64,000 nt of DNA from a bacterium (GTDB taxonomy: Bacteria; Zixibacteria; MSB-5A5; CAIYYT01), in assembly GCA_016708315.1 (NCBI GenBank), contig JADJGC010000025.1, positions 4,890 to 68,889 on the forward strand. The letters are read 5' to 3'. Positions 46,684 to 56,899 of the stretch are shown here, piece after piece. Position numbers and translations under genes: made by a program. The first letter of the stretch is position 1. Every line of letters begins with the position of its first letter. The notes below the pieces were generated by a model that worked only from the letters and a program-made list of their open reading frames with translations, had not been told where the DNA came from and ran no database searches.

Positions 46684-47750
46684 ATGAAGACATCTGTACT
46701 CATAACCATTGTAGCGGTCGCAGTATTGGCTGTCGCCGGATTTCTCGTGCTTCGAAGCGAGCCACCGGCAGCTACTGACGAACACGATCACGCAGCGCAT
46801 GCAGAAGGATCCGGCGACCAACCCGCTCACGAAGAGGAGGGCAAAGTTGACGGACACAGCGAAGACGAACACGCCGAAGAGAGTCACGAGGGACACGACC
46901 ACGAGGGCGGCGAGGAATCCGAAGGGGAACACGCCGATGAGGTGATTAGCCTGAGCGATGAGCACCTTATTGAAAATGATGTGACGTTTGCCAAAGCTGG
47001 ACCTGGCGTGATTCGATTTGAGATCGAAATGCCGGGTGAGATTGTACTCAACGCCGACAAAGTGGCGCATATTGTTCCTCGATTCCCAGGTATCGCACAA
47101 AAAGTTTACAAGGACTTGGGTGACGAGGTTCAAGAGGGCGAAGCCTTAGCTGTCATTCAGAGTAATCAAAGCGTTGCTCCATACGAAGTGAAATCACTTG
47201 TCAGTGGAACCATTATTGAAAAGCACTTGACACTTGGGAATTTGTCCGAGACGATACTGATGTCTACGTAGTTGCAGACCTGTCAACCGTCTGGGCGAAG
47301 ATCAGTGTTTATGCGAAATATATGCAGCAGGTCAAGAAGGGACTAAAAGTACGACTAACCGCTACCGGAATTGGCGACGTTGCCGAAGGGAGCATAGACT
47401 ATGTCGGCCCAATTGTGGGGAGAGAAGACTCGCACGGTAGCGCACGGGTAGTGCTTCAGAACAGGAATCGAATGTGGCAACCGGGTGTTTTCGTGACGGC
47501 CCGGATCACGATCGACCAATTTTCTGTGCCCCTTGCAGTACCTGATGAAGCGATACAGACCGTCGAGGGAAAACCGAGCGTCTTTGTACGCGCTGCTGGC
47601 GGATTTACTGTTCGTTCAGTCGAGCTTGGCCGCTCCGATGGCCAGACCGTGGAAATATTACACGGACTCGCATTGGGCGAGTACGCCGCCTCCAACAGTT
47701 TCTTACTGAAGGCGGAACGAGGCAAATCTGAAGCAGCACACGAACATTAG
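46684..47750 (+). CDS. czcB: RND periplasmic adaptor (CzcB/CusB), one frameshift
   Basis: The first frame (46684-47271) has a membrane anchor or signal helix and a His/Glu/Asp-rich stretch (DEHDHAAHAEG...HEGHDHEGG, about residues 31-85), then the adaptor hairpin VPRFPGIAQKVYKDLGDEVQEG. The second frame (from about 47238 to 47750) continues with DDTDVYVVADLSTVWAKISVYA and the beta-barrel to SEAAHEH. Adding one G to the GGG run near 47234 joins them. His-rich N-termini occur in CzcB adaptors for Zn/Co/Cd/Ni; specificity here is inferred. Confidence 0.85.
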
Positions 47751-47759
47751 GAGAGCAAC

Positions 47760-48100
47760 ATGAAAGAGATTAGAGCAATAATACAGCCGCATATGCTCTC
47801 GCGTGTCCGCGAAGGGCTCGAAGAACTTTCACACTTTCCAGGCATGACCGTCACAAAATGCCGTGGATTGGGTCGTGGTCGTGGACAAGGCGGCAGCTTC
47901 GTACAGACAGAAGACGAACTTCAGTATCATGACAGAGAGTGTCTATCATTGTCTGTAGTGACGAACAATGTTCCGAGATCGTCGACGTTATCGCTTCAAA
48001 GGCACACACCGGCAACCCAGGCGACGGTATCATAAGTCTCTGCGAAGTGGCCGTAGTCACGCGAATTCGGACTGGTCAAACCGGTTCGGACGCGGTATAG
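47760..48100 (+). CDS. PII-family protein of metal-efflux clusters, one frameshift
   Basis: The N-terminal part reads MKEIRAIIQPHMLSRVREGLEEL...VTKCRGLGRGRGQGG, the PII-type first strand and the start of the T-loop. After about residue 60 the homologous sequence continues in another frame: SIIVCSDEQCSEIVDVIASK and GDGIISLCEVAVVTRIRTG up to 48100, the conserved PII C-terminal block. PII-NG-type proteins are known beside CzcA/CusA pumps and are thought to link efflux to small-molecule signals. The break is near 47938. Confidence 0.8.
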
Positions 48101-48111
48101 GAGTATGACTC

Positions 48112-51100
48112 ATGCTTGACAAGATTCTCAACTTCTCGATTCAACACCGATGGCTGATCATGATTGCAGCGGCGGGTATTGCGGTGCTCGGCATTTTCAA
48201 TTTCAACAAACTGCCAATCGATGCCGTACCCGACATTACCAATGTGCAGGTGCAGATCAATACCGAAGCTCCTGCCATGTCACCATTGGAAGTCGAAAAA
48301 CAAATCACATTTACAATTGAAACAGCCATGGGCGGCATCCCCGGTGTTCAGTACACGCGATCGCTATCGCGTTACGGACTCTCGCAGGTTACCGTGGTGT
48401 TTATCGACGGCACGAACATCATTTTGCACGCCAACTTCAACTAACGCTTACAGGAGGCTAAAGGAAATCTGCCTCCAACAGCCGGAGAACCTACCATGGG
48501 GCCGATCTCCACTGGCCTGGGCGAAATCTACAGTTGGACGATTGAAGCGGAGCCGGGAGCGACCAAGCTGGATGGCTTGCCTTACACTTCGACTGACCTT
48601 CGTGAAATTCAAGATTGGGTCGTCAAACCTCAATTGCGAACCGTTCCGGGTGTTACCGAAGTCAATACTATTGGAGGCTATGAGAAACAGTTCCACGTGA
48701 CTCCCGATCCGACTAAGCTCGTCTCTTGCGGGCTAAGCTTTCACGATGTCATGGAGGGACTTTCACGGAACAACACAAGCGCCGGGCAGGTTACATCGAG
48801 CATAGGGTGAGCAGTACCTTATCCGCGTGCCTGGGTTGGTGAGTGATATCAGCGATATTCAGAATATCATTGTAGGCGAGGATGACGGAACCCCCATCTT
48901 TATCCGCGACGTTGCGAACGTAAATCTCGGAAAGCAACTACGCACAGGCGCTGCCACTGAAAACGGTGAAGAAGTTGTCTTAGGTTCAGTCTTTATGCTG
49001 CTGGGTGAAAACAGTCGAACAGTTGCGAAGCGTGTTGGCGATAAGATGGAGGAAGTTAATAAGAGTCTACCCGAAGGCGTAATTGCGCGGACGGTGCGGG
49101 ACCGGACTCAGTTAGTTGATGCCACTTTACGTACCGTCCGTAACAACCTCTTCGAAGGCGCAGTCCTGGTAGTCGTCGTGCTGTTTGTGTTGGTGGGAAA
49201 CTTCCGAGCCGCACTCTTGGTATCTCTGACAATTCCACTCTCAATGCTTTTTGCTGTAACAGGGATGGTACAGTCAAAGATTAGCGGCAATTTGATGAGT
49301 CTCGGAGCAATCGACTTCGGCATTATTGTCGATGGCGCTGTTGTGATGGTAGAAAATATCATAAGGCGATTTGCTGAACGGCAACAGCACTTGGGAAGGG
49401 TGCTTTCGCGTGGTGAACGATTGGAAGAAGCATTCGAGAGCGCACGCGAGGTCGCCAGGCCAACGCTCTTCGGTGTTGGTATTATCATGATCGTATACTT
49501 GCCGATTCTCACTTTAGAGGGAGTCGAAGGAAAGATGTTTTTGCCTATGGCAGAAACCGTGCTACTCGCTTTGGGCGGAGCGCTCATCTTCACCTTACTT
49601 TCATTCCGGCGGGGATTGCTCATTTTCCTGTCTGGCCGAATCTGAAAAGGAAAGTATCATCGTCCGAGGTGCAAAACGAGTGTACGAGCCGCTCCTCCAC
49701 GGGGCAATTCACAATCGGTGGGCTGTTGTCACGGTTGCGACCGCATTCGTTGCGTTTTGCTTGCTGGTTTCGACTCGTATGGGAAGTGAGTTTATCCCCC
49801 AGCTTGACGAAGGCGACATGGCAGTTCAAGCAATGCGTATACCATCGACCAGCCTGTCACAAGCGGTTGAAATGCAGAATCACCTTGAAAAGGCAATCCT
49901 GACTGTGCCCGAGGTCGAACGAGTTTATGCGCAGACTGGTACACAGGAGGTAGCTACTGATCCGATGCCTCCATCTGTATCAGACGTCTTTATAATTATG
50001 AAACCCCGTTCTGCATGGTCCGACCCGGACAAACTGAAGACAACTCTTGTCAAAGAGGTCGAAGGCGTTATCGCTGATTTGCCGGGCAATAATTACGAAT
50101 TCACTCAGCCCATTCAGATGCGCTTCAACGAGCTTATCTCCGGCATTCGAAGCGACGTCGCAGTAAAGATCTTCGGCGATGATCTGGACGTGATGCTCAA
50201 AAGCGGTCAACAAATTGCGAGTATCCTTCAAGACATCCCAGGGCAGCAGACGTAAAAGTAGACCAAGTCTCTGGACTACCGATTCTGACAATCGACATCG
50301 ATCGCAATTCAGTCGCCCGTTATGGGCTCAATATCGCCGATGTGCAAGAGGTCGTAGAGGTCGCTGTCGGTGGCACTTCGGTTGGAGAAGTCTATCGAAG
50401 GTGATCGCCGATTTGAGCTCGTCGTTCGGTTGCCGGAGGAGGTTCGCCGAGACGTTGAGGCTCGGAGTTCCTGCCAATTCCTTTGCCGGATCGCCATGGG
50501 AGAGTGGTTCCGGTGCAAAACTTACGAGCTTTGCGTTTTCCTCGAGTCGATCCCGGCTATGTGACTCTCGGCGCTATCGCTAACATTAGTATCGCCAAGG
50601 ACCGAACCAAATTAGCCGTGAAAATGGAAAACGTCGTGTCGTAGTGCAGGCCAACGTTCGCGGACGCGACATCGGCTCATTTGTCGAGGACGCACAGCGC
50701 CGAATAAACGTGGAGGTAAAGCTACCGGCAGGGTATTGGAAGACCTGGGGTGGTCAGTTCGAAAATCTCCTTGCCGCAAAGGAGCGTCTGTTGTTTGTAG
50801 TGCCGGTCGCCTTGCTACTCATCTTTGCGCTGCTTTTCGCTACATTCAATTCGATAAAAGACTCGATACTTGTATTCACGGGCATTCCACTTGCACTCAC
50901 TGGCGGCATCTTAACACTCTGGTTTCGAGGGATTCCACTCTCCATTTCAGCCGGAGTCGGATTCATTGCACTTTCGGGAATTGCTGTGCTGAACGGTCTC
51001 GTCATGGTGTCATTCATTAACAAGTTGCGCGACGAAGGCCTACCACTTGAAGATGCGATCAGTCGCGGTGCCCTTACGCGGTTGCGTCCAGTACTTATGA

Positions 51101-51294
51101 CCGCTCTTGTAGCCTCCCTCGGCTTTGTACCGATGGCGATTGCTACCGGATCAGGTGCGGAAGTGCAACGGCCACTTGCGACTGTTGTAATCGGGGGCAT
51201 ATTGTCGTCGACCTTTCTAACGCTCGTCGTTTTGCCTGCGCTGTATCGTATATTTCATGGGCCAACTCCTGCTCCAGAAGCCACAGGCACGTAA
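48112..51294 (+). pseudogene. czcA: Heavy-metal RND pump CzcA/CusA, multiply frameshifted
   Basis: The complete order of an HME-RND permease (about 1040 residues) can be followed through at least seven frame breaks: N-terminus FNKLPIDAVPDITNVQVQIN (48112-48444), GPISTGLGEIYSWTIE (48496-48810), the diagnostic DFGIIVDGAVVMVEN helix (48827-49645), then VYEPLLHGAI (49680-50255), two short pieces, and the final four helices (50644-51294). The breaks lie near 48430, 48810, 49600-49650, 50250, 50395, 50460 and 50610. Those near 48430 compensate each other, leaving the flanking frames equal. It would export metal from periplasm and cytoplasm if intact. Confidence 0.85.
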
Positions 51295-51323
51295 GCCCAA
51301 ATCCGCGTAGAGTATTCTCTAAC

Positions 51324-51455
51324 ATGGAGAGTACTTTACGCGAACTAAAGAAGTCGCTGCAGCAACACGGCAATATGGGGCTAAGCGGCATGCTGATGAA
51401 CATCGACGCGGACATGTATGGCGGCGGTATGGTCCATTTTCGGACAAGGCCCTAA
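51324..51455 (+). CDS. Small ORF between pump and permease
   Basis: A 43-residue frame (MESTLRELKKSLQQHG...GGGMVHF) is Met/Gly-rich, and a shifted frame continues with SDKALSEIEQTHRIGQ. A short, broken metal-related protein is possible. No family is recognised. Confidence 0.3.
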   Translation: MESTLRELKKSLQQHGNMGLSGMLMNIDADMYGGGMVHFRTRP

Positions 51456-51532
51456 GTGAGATTGAGCAGACGCACCGAATTGGGCAAACAGTTGATTGAC
51501 TGCGTCACGAACATGAGTCTGACTTAAAATTG

Positions 51533-52467
51533 ATGACTTACATACAACAATACTTCTTGGCACTGGGCACGCTCATCGGCGACCTCTGGGTTTGGTTCTT
51601 GGTCGGATTTCTTGCCGCAGGAGTAGTTGCAGAATTCGTTCCTCGCACATTCATCGCCCGCCATTTCGGTCGCAATGACCCTTTATCCATCTTCAAGGCG
51701 GCCATATCTGGGTTGGTTGCATCGACTTGTTCATGCGGAGCAATCCCAATGGCGGTATCTTTGCGCGAAAGGGAGCAAGCACCGCCGTGGCTTTAACGTT
51801 TCTATTAGCAACGCCTTGGTCCGGCGTGCCGCAGTTCCTTGTATTGAGCAACTTTCTTGGAGTACCTAATACGGCACTTCTAATGTCTTGTGCCGTGATC
51901 GCCGCATTTCTTTCAGGCCTCGTATTATCGTATCTCGAAAAGCATCGCCTCATAGAAGCACCAAAGTCGGGTGTCGACCATGCGAACGAAACTTGTGTCG
52001 ACGCTTGCTCTGATGGCTGTGATGTTCGAACAGAACATCAACACGTTGGTTGGCAGGGGCGATTTACAGGAGTGCTGCGGAATGCTTGGGACAACTTCCG
52101 GGACCTTGGCAAGTATCTTGTTGTTGGCCTATTGCTCGCAGCAGCGCTCGGTTTCGTGCCGACTAACGTAGTGCAGCAGTACCTCGGAACAACCGAATCG
52201 CCATGGTCAATCTTACTCGCCGTGCCTGTAAGTGCCGTGATTGAACTGTGTTCGGAAGGTTTCAGCGTATTTGCGGGTCAACTCTACACAATGGGAGCAA
52301 GTCTCGGCGTTGTCTTTGTCATGCTCATGGTAGGAGTGACTACAGACCTCACCGAGATTACTGTCGTTTGGGGAAAATTCGGACGGCGCTCCGCCATCGC
52401 TTATTTACTGGTAAGTACAACCATGTCGATTGCGGTTGCTTATCTAATAAACACGGTGCCTCAATAG
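51533..52467 (+). CDS. YraQ/DUF318-type permease, one frameshift
   Basis: The first part (51533 to about 51765) has two helices and the CSCGAIPMAVSL motif typical of DUF318 permeases. The rest (about 51765-52467) continues with KGASTAVALTFLLATPWSGVPQ and six further helices, with a second Ala/Cys-containing conserved helix near ELCSEGFSVFAGQL. The linker holds a Cys/His cluster (HANETCVDACSDGCDV...EHQH). Related proteins export organoarsenicals or Zn/Cu. The break is near 51760. It fits the metal island. Confidence 0.8.
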
Positions 52468-52811
52468 GCAACAAGTTCGAATGAAATCAGACTGCCAATT
52501 CCAACTCGAAGGATCAGCTCTCCGAATTCTTGACTCAGTTTGTTGATTAAATGTCGGGAGCACTACATCACGGGTGAACCTAACCCAGGAGGAAATTGAA
52601 CCTAAATATCATGGCTATCAGATCGTCAGCTTCAATCTATAAGCCAAATGTCAGCACGAAAGTTCTGAGTTCCGCCCTATGCGGGGAGCAAATAGAAGCC
52701 AGCGACTTAGCTTGTTAGTCAACAGGTTAGGTCGCTGGAAACTGTGACAATCTGCAAACATCTTGAACAGACTTTTCCCTTCTACTCCATTAAATGATGG
52801 AGATAATACCC
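52468..52811. other. Gene-free stretch after the permease
   Basis: No supported coding frame, RNA or strong hairpin is visible in these 344 bases. Confidence 0.4.
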
Positions 52812-53079
52812 TATCCACCCCGTCTTCATCTATACTGCGACCGACAAAGGAAACTCCGAAACTATGACCTCATCTAAATGATCGAGACCAAGGGACTTCA
52901 CCTTGCCGGTAATTTCAAGACAGACTACATACGAAAGATCTTCGATATCTGCAACAAAACTGGCCAAGTCCAAGACCGGGACAGAGCTTGGTCTTAAAAT
53001 GAAGGACAAGGACTTGCGATTCGAAGTTCTTTCAGAAGATGAGTGGGAGGCGAAGTTGAATGAGATTCTCAAAGATTAA
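52812..53079 (+). pseudogene. C-terminal remnant of a restriction/helicase nuclease (copy 2)
   Basis: This region is homologous to 44241-44504. From 52884 on about nine in ten bases match by eye (ETKGLHLAGN-KTDYIRKIFDIC, then DLRFEVLSEDEWEAKLNEIL). It carries an extra base in the CAACAAAAC stretch (about 52950) and other breaks, so it cannot be translated in one frame. Confidence 0.7.
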
Positions 53080-53355
53080 TGAGGCTGCCGCTATATCCTG
53101 CCGTTACTCCAAGACGGCCAACGGCATACTACTTCTGGACCACTCGGTTCAGATGCCACTTCAAGACTCCCTTGAGCCTAAGAGCCGGATGTGATTCCGT
53201 TCCAAAATGCAGAGCTTACAAGAGTCTCAGCGGTAATGCACCAATTCAATCCTTGGTGCCGGTCGCAGGCATGCCCTTTCGCAGTTGAACCTTGCAGTTT
53301 GCACCGAGACCCACCTCGTTGTGAATCTCGGTAAGCTTCTGCCGATCGACTGCTG

Positions 53356-54591
53356 CTATCGATGCTCGCGACGCAAATCCGCAGCCATCTCTCTGATTTC
53401 AGATAGATCTCGAACCATTTCACTCCAGCCGTACCAGAGCGCATAGTCAGGGTTGGCGTGAAAGGTGCCTTGGAAGGCACGCATGCGATGCTCCAAGTGC
53501 ATTTGAAAAAGCTGCTGTTCGATTACGGTCGGTGCATCATGGAAGGTCAGCAGATCAGGAAATGCTGTTGCGTATCCTTCCGGCTTAGCCAAAATACCAT
53601 CTTGATAGAGACTCGCTATGATTCGGATAGCCTCTGCCAGCAGGTGATCCGCTTCCCGAATCATGTCGTCACCCTTGGCAAGCTCTGCTTTCGCGAAGTT
53701 CTCTGAGTGGCAATCACCACAGATACTCACCATTTTATTGCGCTCGATATCAAACGATTCCTGAGTGAGTCGAGCAACATCTGCCGCCTTGACAACATCC
53801 AATCGGCCCGTAGGATTGCCTGTCGGATCGAGGACACCAAGAGCCTGGAGGATGGTCACCTGATCCGCTTTCCAAACCGAGTCCTCAGCAAGTGGGAGTC
53901 TCACAGCCAGAAAACCCCACGCGGTCCTGACTTCGTGATTCCCATCGGCCATGTGGCAAGTTTGACACGTGGGTGCAGCAATCGTCTCTGACAAAGTGCC
54001 GTTTTGCTTGAGCAGATAACGGACACCATGCTTTGATGCTGAGTACATTTCCCACTGGGGATGGTCGAAGCCCATGTGACAGGTTTGACATGCTTGCGGC
54101 TGTTGGGCTTCAACCTTTGAAAAAGTATGGCGCGTGTGACAGGCATCACATGAGGCATGGCCAAATTTAGAGCCTTCTGCTTTGAGCCTCTTGACTTCTG
54201 CTTCACCTTTATCTCCGAGCTTGTGACAACCACCACACCCCTTCATTCCCTCGGTAAGTGCCATCGGTAATGCATGTGTGGTGGGCATCGCGGTCATCGA
54301 GGCCCAAGCGAGAGCGTGTTTACCATTACCAAACTGAGCAGCTTGATCCCCGTGGCATTGAGCGCAGGTTGCGAGAGTCGGTGTTTCTGCCTTGGCAGCG
54401 TCCAGTTCATTCTGGTGTGCCGAGCCATGACAGCTTTCGCAAGTAACGTCGTTCAGGGAGTGCTTACTGAGCCTCCAATCAGTAACCACGCCTGGTGTCG
54501 TAGTCTCGTGACATTCCAGACAAGTCTTGCCGAAGCCGTTCTGTGTTGCGACGTGCATCAAGATGATCAAAGCAAAAGTACGAACTAACAT
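53356..54591 (-). CDS. Octaheme c-type cytochrome of the hydroxylamine oxidoreductase family
   Basis: This 411-residue periplasmic protein has a signal peptide (LVRTFALIILMHVATQNGFG) and exactly eight CxxCH heme sites: CLECH, CESCH, CAQCH, CGGCH, CDACH, CQTCH, CQTCH and CGDCH. HAO-family context is clear from GFDHPQWEMYSASKHG and the tail FHANPDYALWYGW. Such epsilon-HAO-like enzymes reduce nitrite or hydroxylamine, or oxidise hydroxylamine; direction cannot be read. Start 54591 has AAAGGA upstream. It is the last gene of the nitrogen-oxide block, 144 bases after the hemerythrin gene. Confidence 0.92.
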   Translation of the reverse strand: MLVRTFALIILMHVATQNGFGKTCLECHETTTPGVVTDWRLSKHSLNDVTCESCHGSAHQNELDAAKAETPTLATCAQCHGDQAAQFGNGKHALAWASMTAMPTTHALPMALTEGMKGCGGCHKLGDKGEAEVKRLKAEGSKFGHASCDACHTRHTFSKVEAQQPQACQTCHMGFDHPQWEMYSASKHGVRYLLKQNGTLSETIAAPTCQTCHMADGNHEVRTAWGFLAVRLPLAEDSVWKADQVTILQALGVLDPTGNPTGRLDVVKAADVARLTQESFDIERNKMVSICGDCHSENFAKAELAKGDDMIREADHLLAEAIRIIASLYQDGILAKPEGYATAFPDLLTFHDAPTVIEQQLFQMHLEHRMRAFQGTFHANPDYALWYGWSEMVRDLSEIREMAADLRREHR

Positions 54592-54735
54592 GTAAATCCT
54601 TTCAGTTAAGGTGTTTGGCCTAATATCGCTACTTTCATCTTCGATAGACAACAACAAATCCAACAGTTGCCTGTTGAATCAACTTCTCAGATTGGATGTA
54701 CCTGAACATGATGGCAATAGTCTGCTGATTGAATC

Positions 54736-55344
54736 TTACCTCATGGTATTCCGGTCACAATTTTGAAAGACTCCTGACGACTGATCCGCGACACCGTATC
54801 TCGATACCAATCGGCTTAGAGACTTCTCCAAGAGTATCCTTTGCTTAAGAGTCGGGGTTGACTCCGCCTTGATCCGTAGACTTCGCTTCTCAATCAAGCG
54901 GTCAGCAATTGGAAACACGTGATGATCTTCGCTACAAATGTGGCAAGACAACAACGTGTCATATGCTTGGGCACTCGATACGAATTTCTTGCGCCACCCG
55001 CGAAGACCGGTGGCCGCTCCGTCGATCGCTTCCGAGATTCGGTGTACCAAAAAGCGACCCATGACGTGCTGTGTGACTAACTGCTCCATCATTCGTCGAA
55101 GTGATTTTGGCGCTATCTCAGCAAGCGGATCGAAGAGCAGACTTTCCTCGGCGTGATGGTGAATACTATCAGCATAGACTTTGAAGAAACGCTCCAAGAA
55201 ACGGAGGTCAGTTAGGGCGACTTGGCGACGTTTCTCAATTCGCTCAGTCACAACCCGCAGGACACCTAAGCCCTGAAGTATCACCTTGTGTTCAGCCATC
55301 AAGTCCTTGATCTGAGGGCTTGCAATTGGTAGGGCTTTCTTCAT
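54736..55344 (-). CDS. Hemerythrin-domain protein
   Basis: This 202-residue protein is a four-helix hemerythrin: ligand residues are visible as EHKVILQ, SIHHHAEESLLF, QHVMGRFLVHRI and CHICSEDHHVFPIAD. A di-iron centre of this kind binds O2 or NO. Its ATG overlaps the TGA stop of the oxidase-like gene by four bases, so the two are translationally coupled. No signal peptide: it is cytoplasmic. Confidence 0.9.
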   Translation of the reverse strand: MKKALPIASPQIKDLMAEHKVILQGLGVLRVVTERIEKRRQVALTDLRFLERFFKVYADSIHHHAEESLLFDPLAEIAPKSLRRMMEQLVTQHVMGRFLVHRISEAIDGAATGLRGWRKKFVSSAQAYDTLLSCHICSEDHHVFPIADRLIEKRSLRIKAESTPTLKQRILLEKSLSRLVSRYGVADQSSGVFQNCDRNTMR

Positions 55345-56869
55345 TTTGCAACCTCTCCGGTTTGCTTGTTTGCCATTTGCAGATATGAAAATTCACCTCC
55401 GACGTCGTCCAGCCTCTGTGCTGCAGAACTCGGTTTTCCTTGATAACAGCTCCAAGCCGCTGTCGCCATTCCCAGCAATAGTGAGGCAACCAAGACTATT
55501 GCGCCAATCGATGACAGAACATGAAGTGTCTGAAAATGTTCGGGATAAGAATGCAAGCCTTTTGGTGAGCCCAGCGTCCCAAGAATAAACTGAGGCACAA
55601 AAGTCACGGCGCCTCCGAGCAACATACCTGCAGCTGCCAGATATCCAAGCGAACGCGAATATTCGCGGCTCGTCAAAGTTGGTAGCCAGTGAAACAATCC
55701 GGCAAGAAAGGAAGTCACGACTGTTCCAAGCAACACCAAATGAAGTTGCGCCACGGTGAAGTAGGAGTTATGCAAGTACACTCCAAGGGCTGGAATTGCG
55801 AGTGCGAGTGTAGTCACTGAAGCAATCATCAATGAGGCCAATTGTATCCAGACAAAAGCCAAAGGTACTGTCAGGAACTTGCGGGCTTCAAACATCATAC
55901 TGAGGCATGAGAGAAGAATCAGCAACAGTGGGACTATTGTTAGAGCGGCGAAAAGGCTCCCTGTAGCTGCCAGTTTTTCCTGATCAGCCGCAGTGACTAG
56001 ATTTTGCCCCCAGGACAACATGATGAGAAGACTCAACCATACCCCCGCTACAACGAGCTTCGTGCGTGATGCAAGTAAGGATCGGGATTGAGCTGATAGT
56101 ATTTCGAATGTAGTTCCAATTGCCGGAAGCAACACTGCAAGAATCGCTGTACCGGCATAAAACCAGAATAACTGCTGGTATCTCACGATCCCTGCTGGAT
56201 CAAGCAATGAAAGGTATGAGCTTGCATCATTGCGCGCAACCAAAGTCAGCGCCAACGTCACAATGCGAACCGGAGCGACGAGAATATTAATAATCGCCCA
56301 AAAAAGAAAAAACCAGACGAAAGCGAGAGTTGATTTAGGCCGATCGCACGGCATCGACGCGAAAGGATGGAACTAACAATGCAAATTGCCTGAATGAAAA
56401 CTGAGCCAGCGCAGAGAGCGAGTCCGACAATTAGCGAGCCAAACAGAAGCTTGGACACAGTGGGAGGCATGAGCATAGTCCACCCGCTGGTGTACGAACC
56501 GAGTTCAACGCTTACGAGGATTAGAATCCCGCCGATGACATGACAGAACCAACCAACGAGACTTAACCCCGGAATGGCGAGATTCCTGACTCCCAATGCT
56601 GCCGGGAGTGCAAAGTTCCCGAGCGTACCGGCCATTAGTGGCAAAAGAAATACGAATACCATGACCATGCCATGCTGAGTAAGCGCTCTGCCGAATTGCT
56701 CGGGGTCAAGAGAGACAAGATTCAGTTTCGACAAGTCAACCTGAACAGCCAAGGCACAGGCGGTACCTACCAATAGGAAAACGGCGCAACTAACTAAATA
56801 GAGAAAACCGATCCGGCGGCTTTCACATTCAATAATTTTGCGAAACGCGAAAATCACTTTGGCTCCCAT
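55341..56869 (-). CDS. Heme-copper oxidase subunit I homologue lacking the catalytic centre (frameshifted)
   Basis: Two frames together give about 510 residues. The first (56869 to about 56340) has GFLYLVSCAVFLLVG and LTQHGMVMVFVFLLPLMAGTLGN, with the low-spin heme His. The second (from about 56350 to 55341) has FVWFFLFW, YQQLFWFYAGTAIL where GHPEVY is expected, SWGQNL where the CuB His pair is expected, and HNSYFTVAQLHLVL where VAHFHYVL is expected. Thus the CuB ligands and the high-spin heme His are replaced while both low-spin heme ligands stay. It is likely a membrane cytochrome b-like electron carrier. It lies 30 bases after nosY. Confidence 0.8.
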
Positions 56870-56899
56870 AACTGAACTTTGTTTATCGCCCTAAAGAGG

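Noticed and set aside
53079..53288. 69-residue plus-strand frame after restriction remnant 2
   Set aside because: Composition is low in typical coding pattern and no ribosome site or homology-like motif is seen; the gap to 53355 is treated as non-coding.
54661..54676. CAACAG-TTGC-CTGTTG as an FNR/Dnr site before the octaheme cytochrome gene
   Set aside because: It is a palindrome, but it does not match TTGAT-N4-ATCAA, so no named regulator can be assigned.
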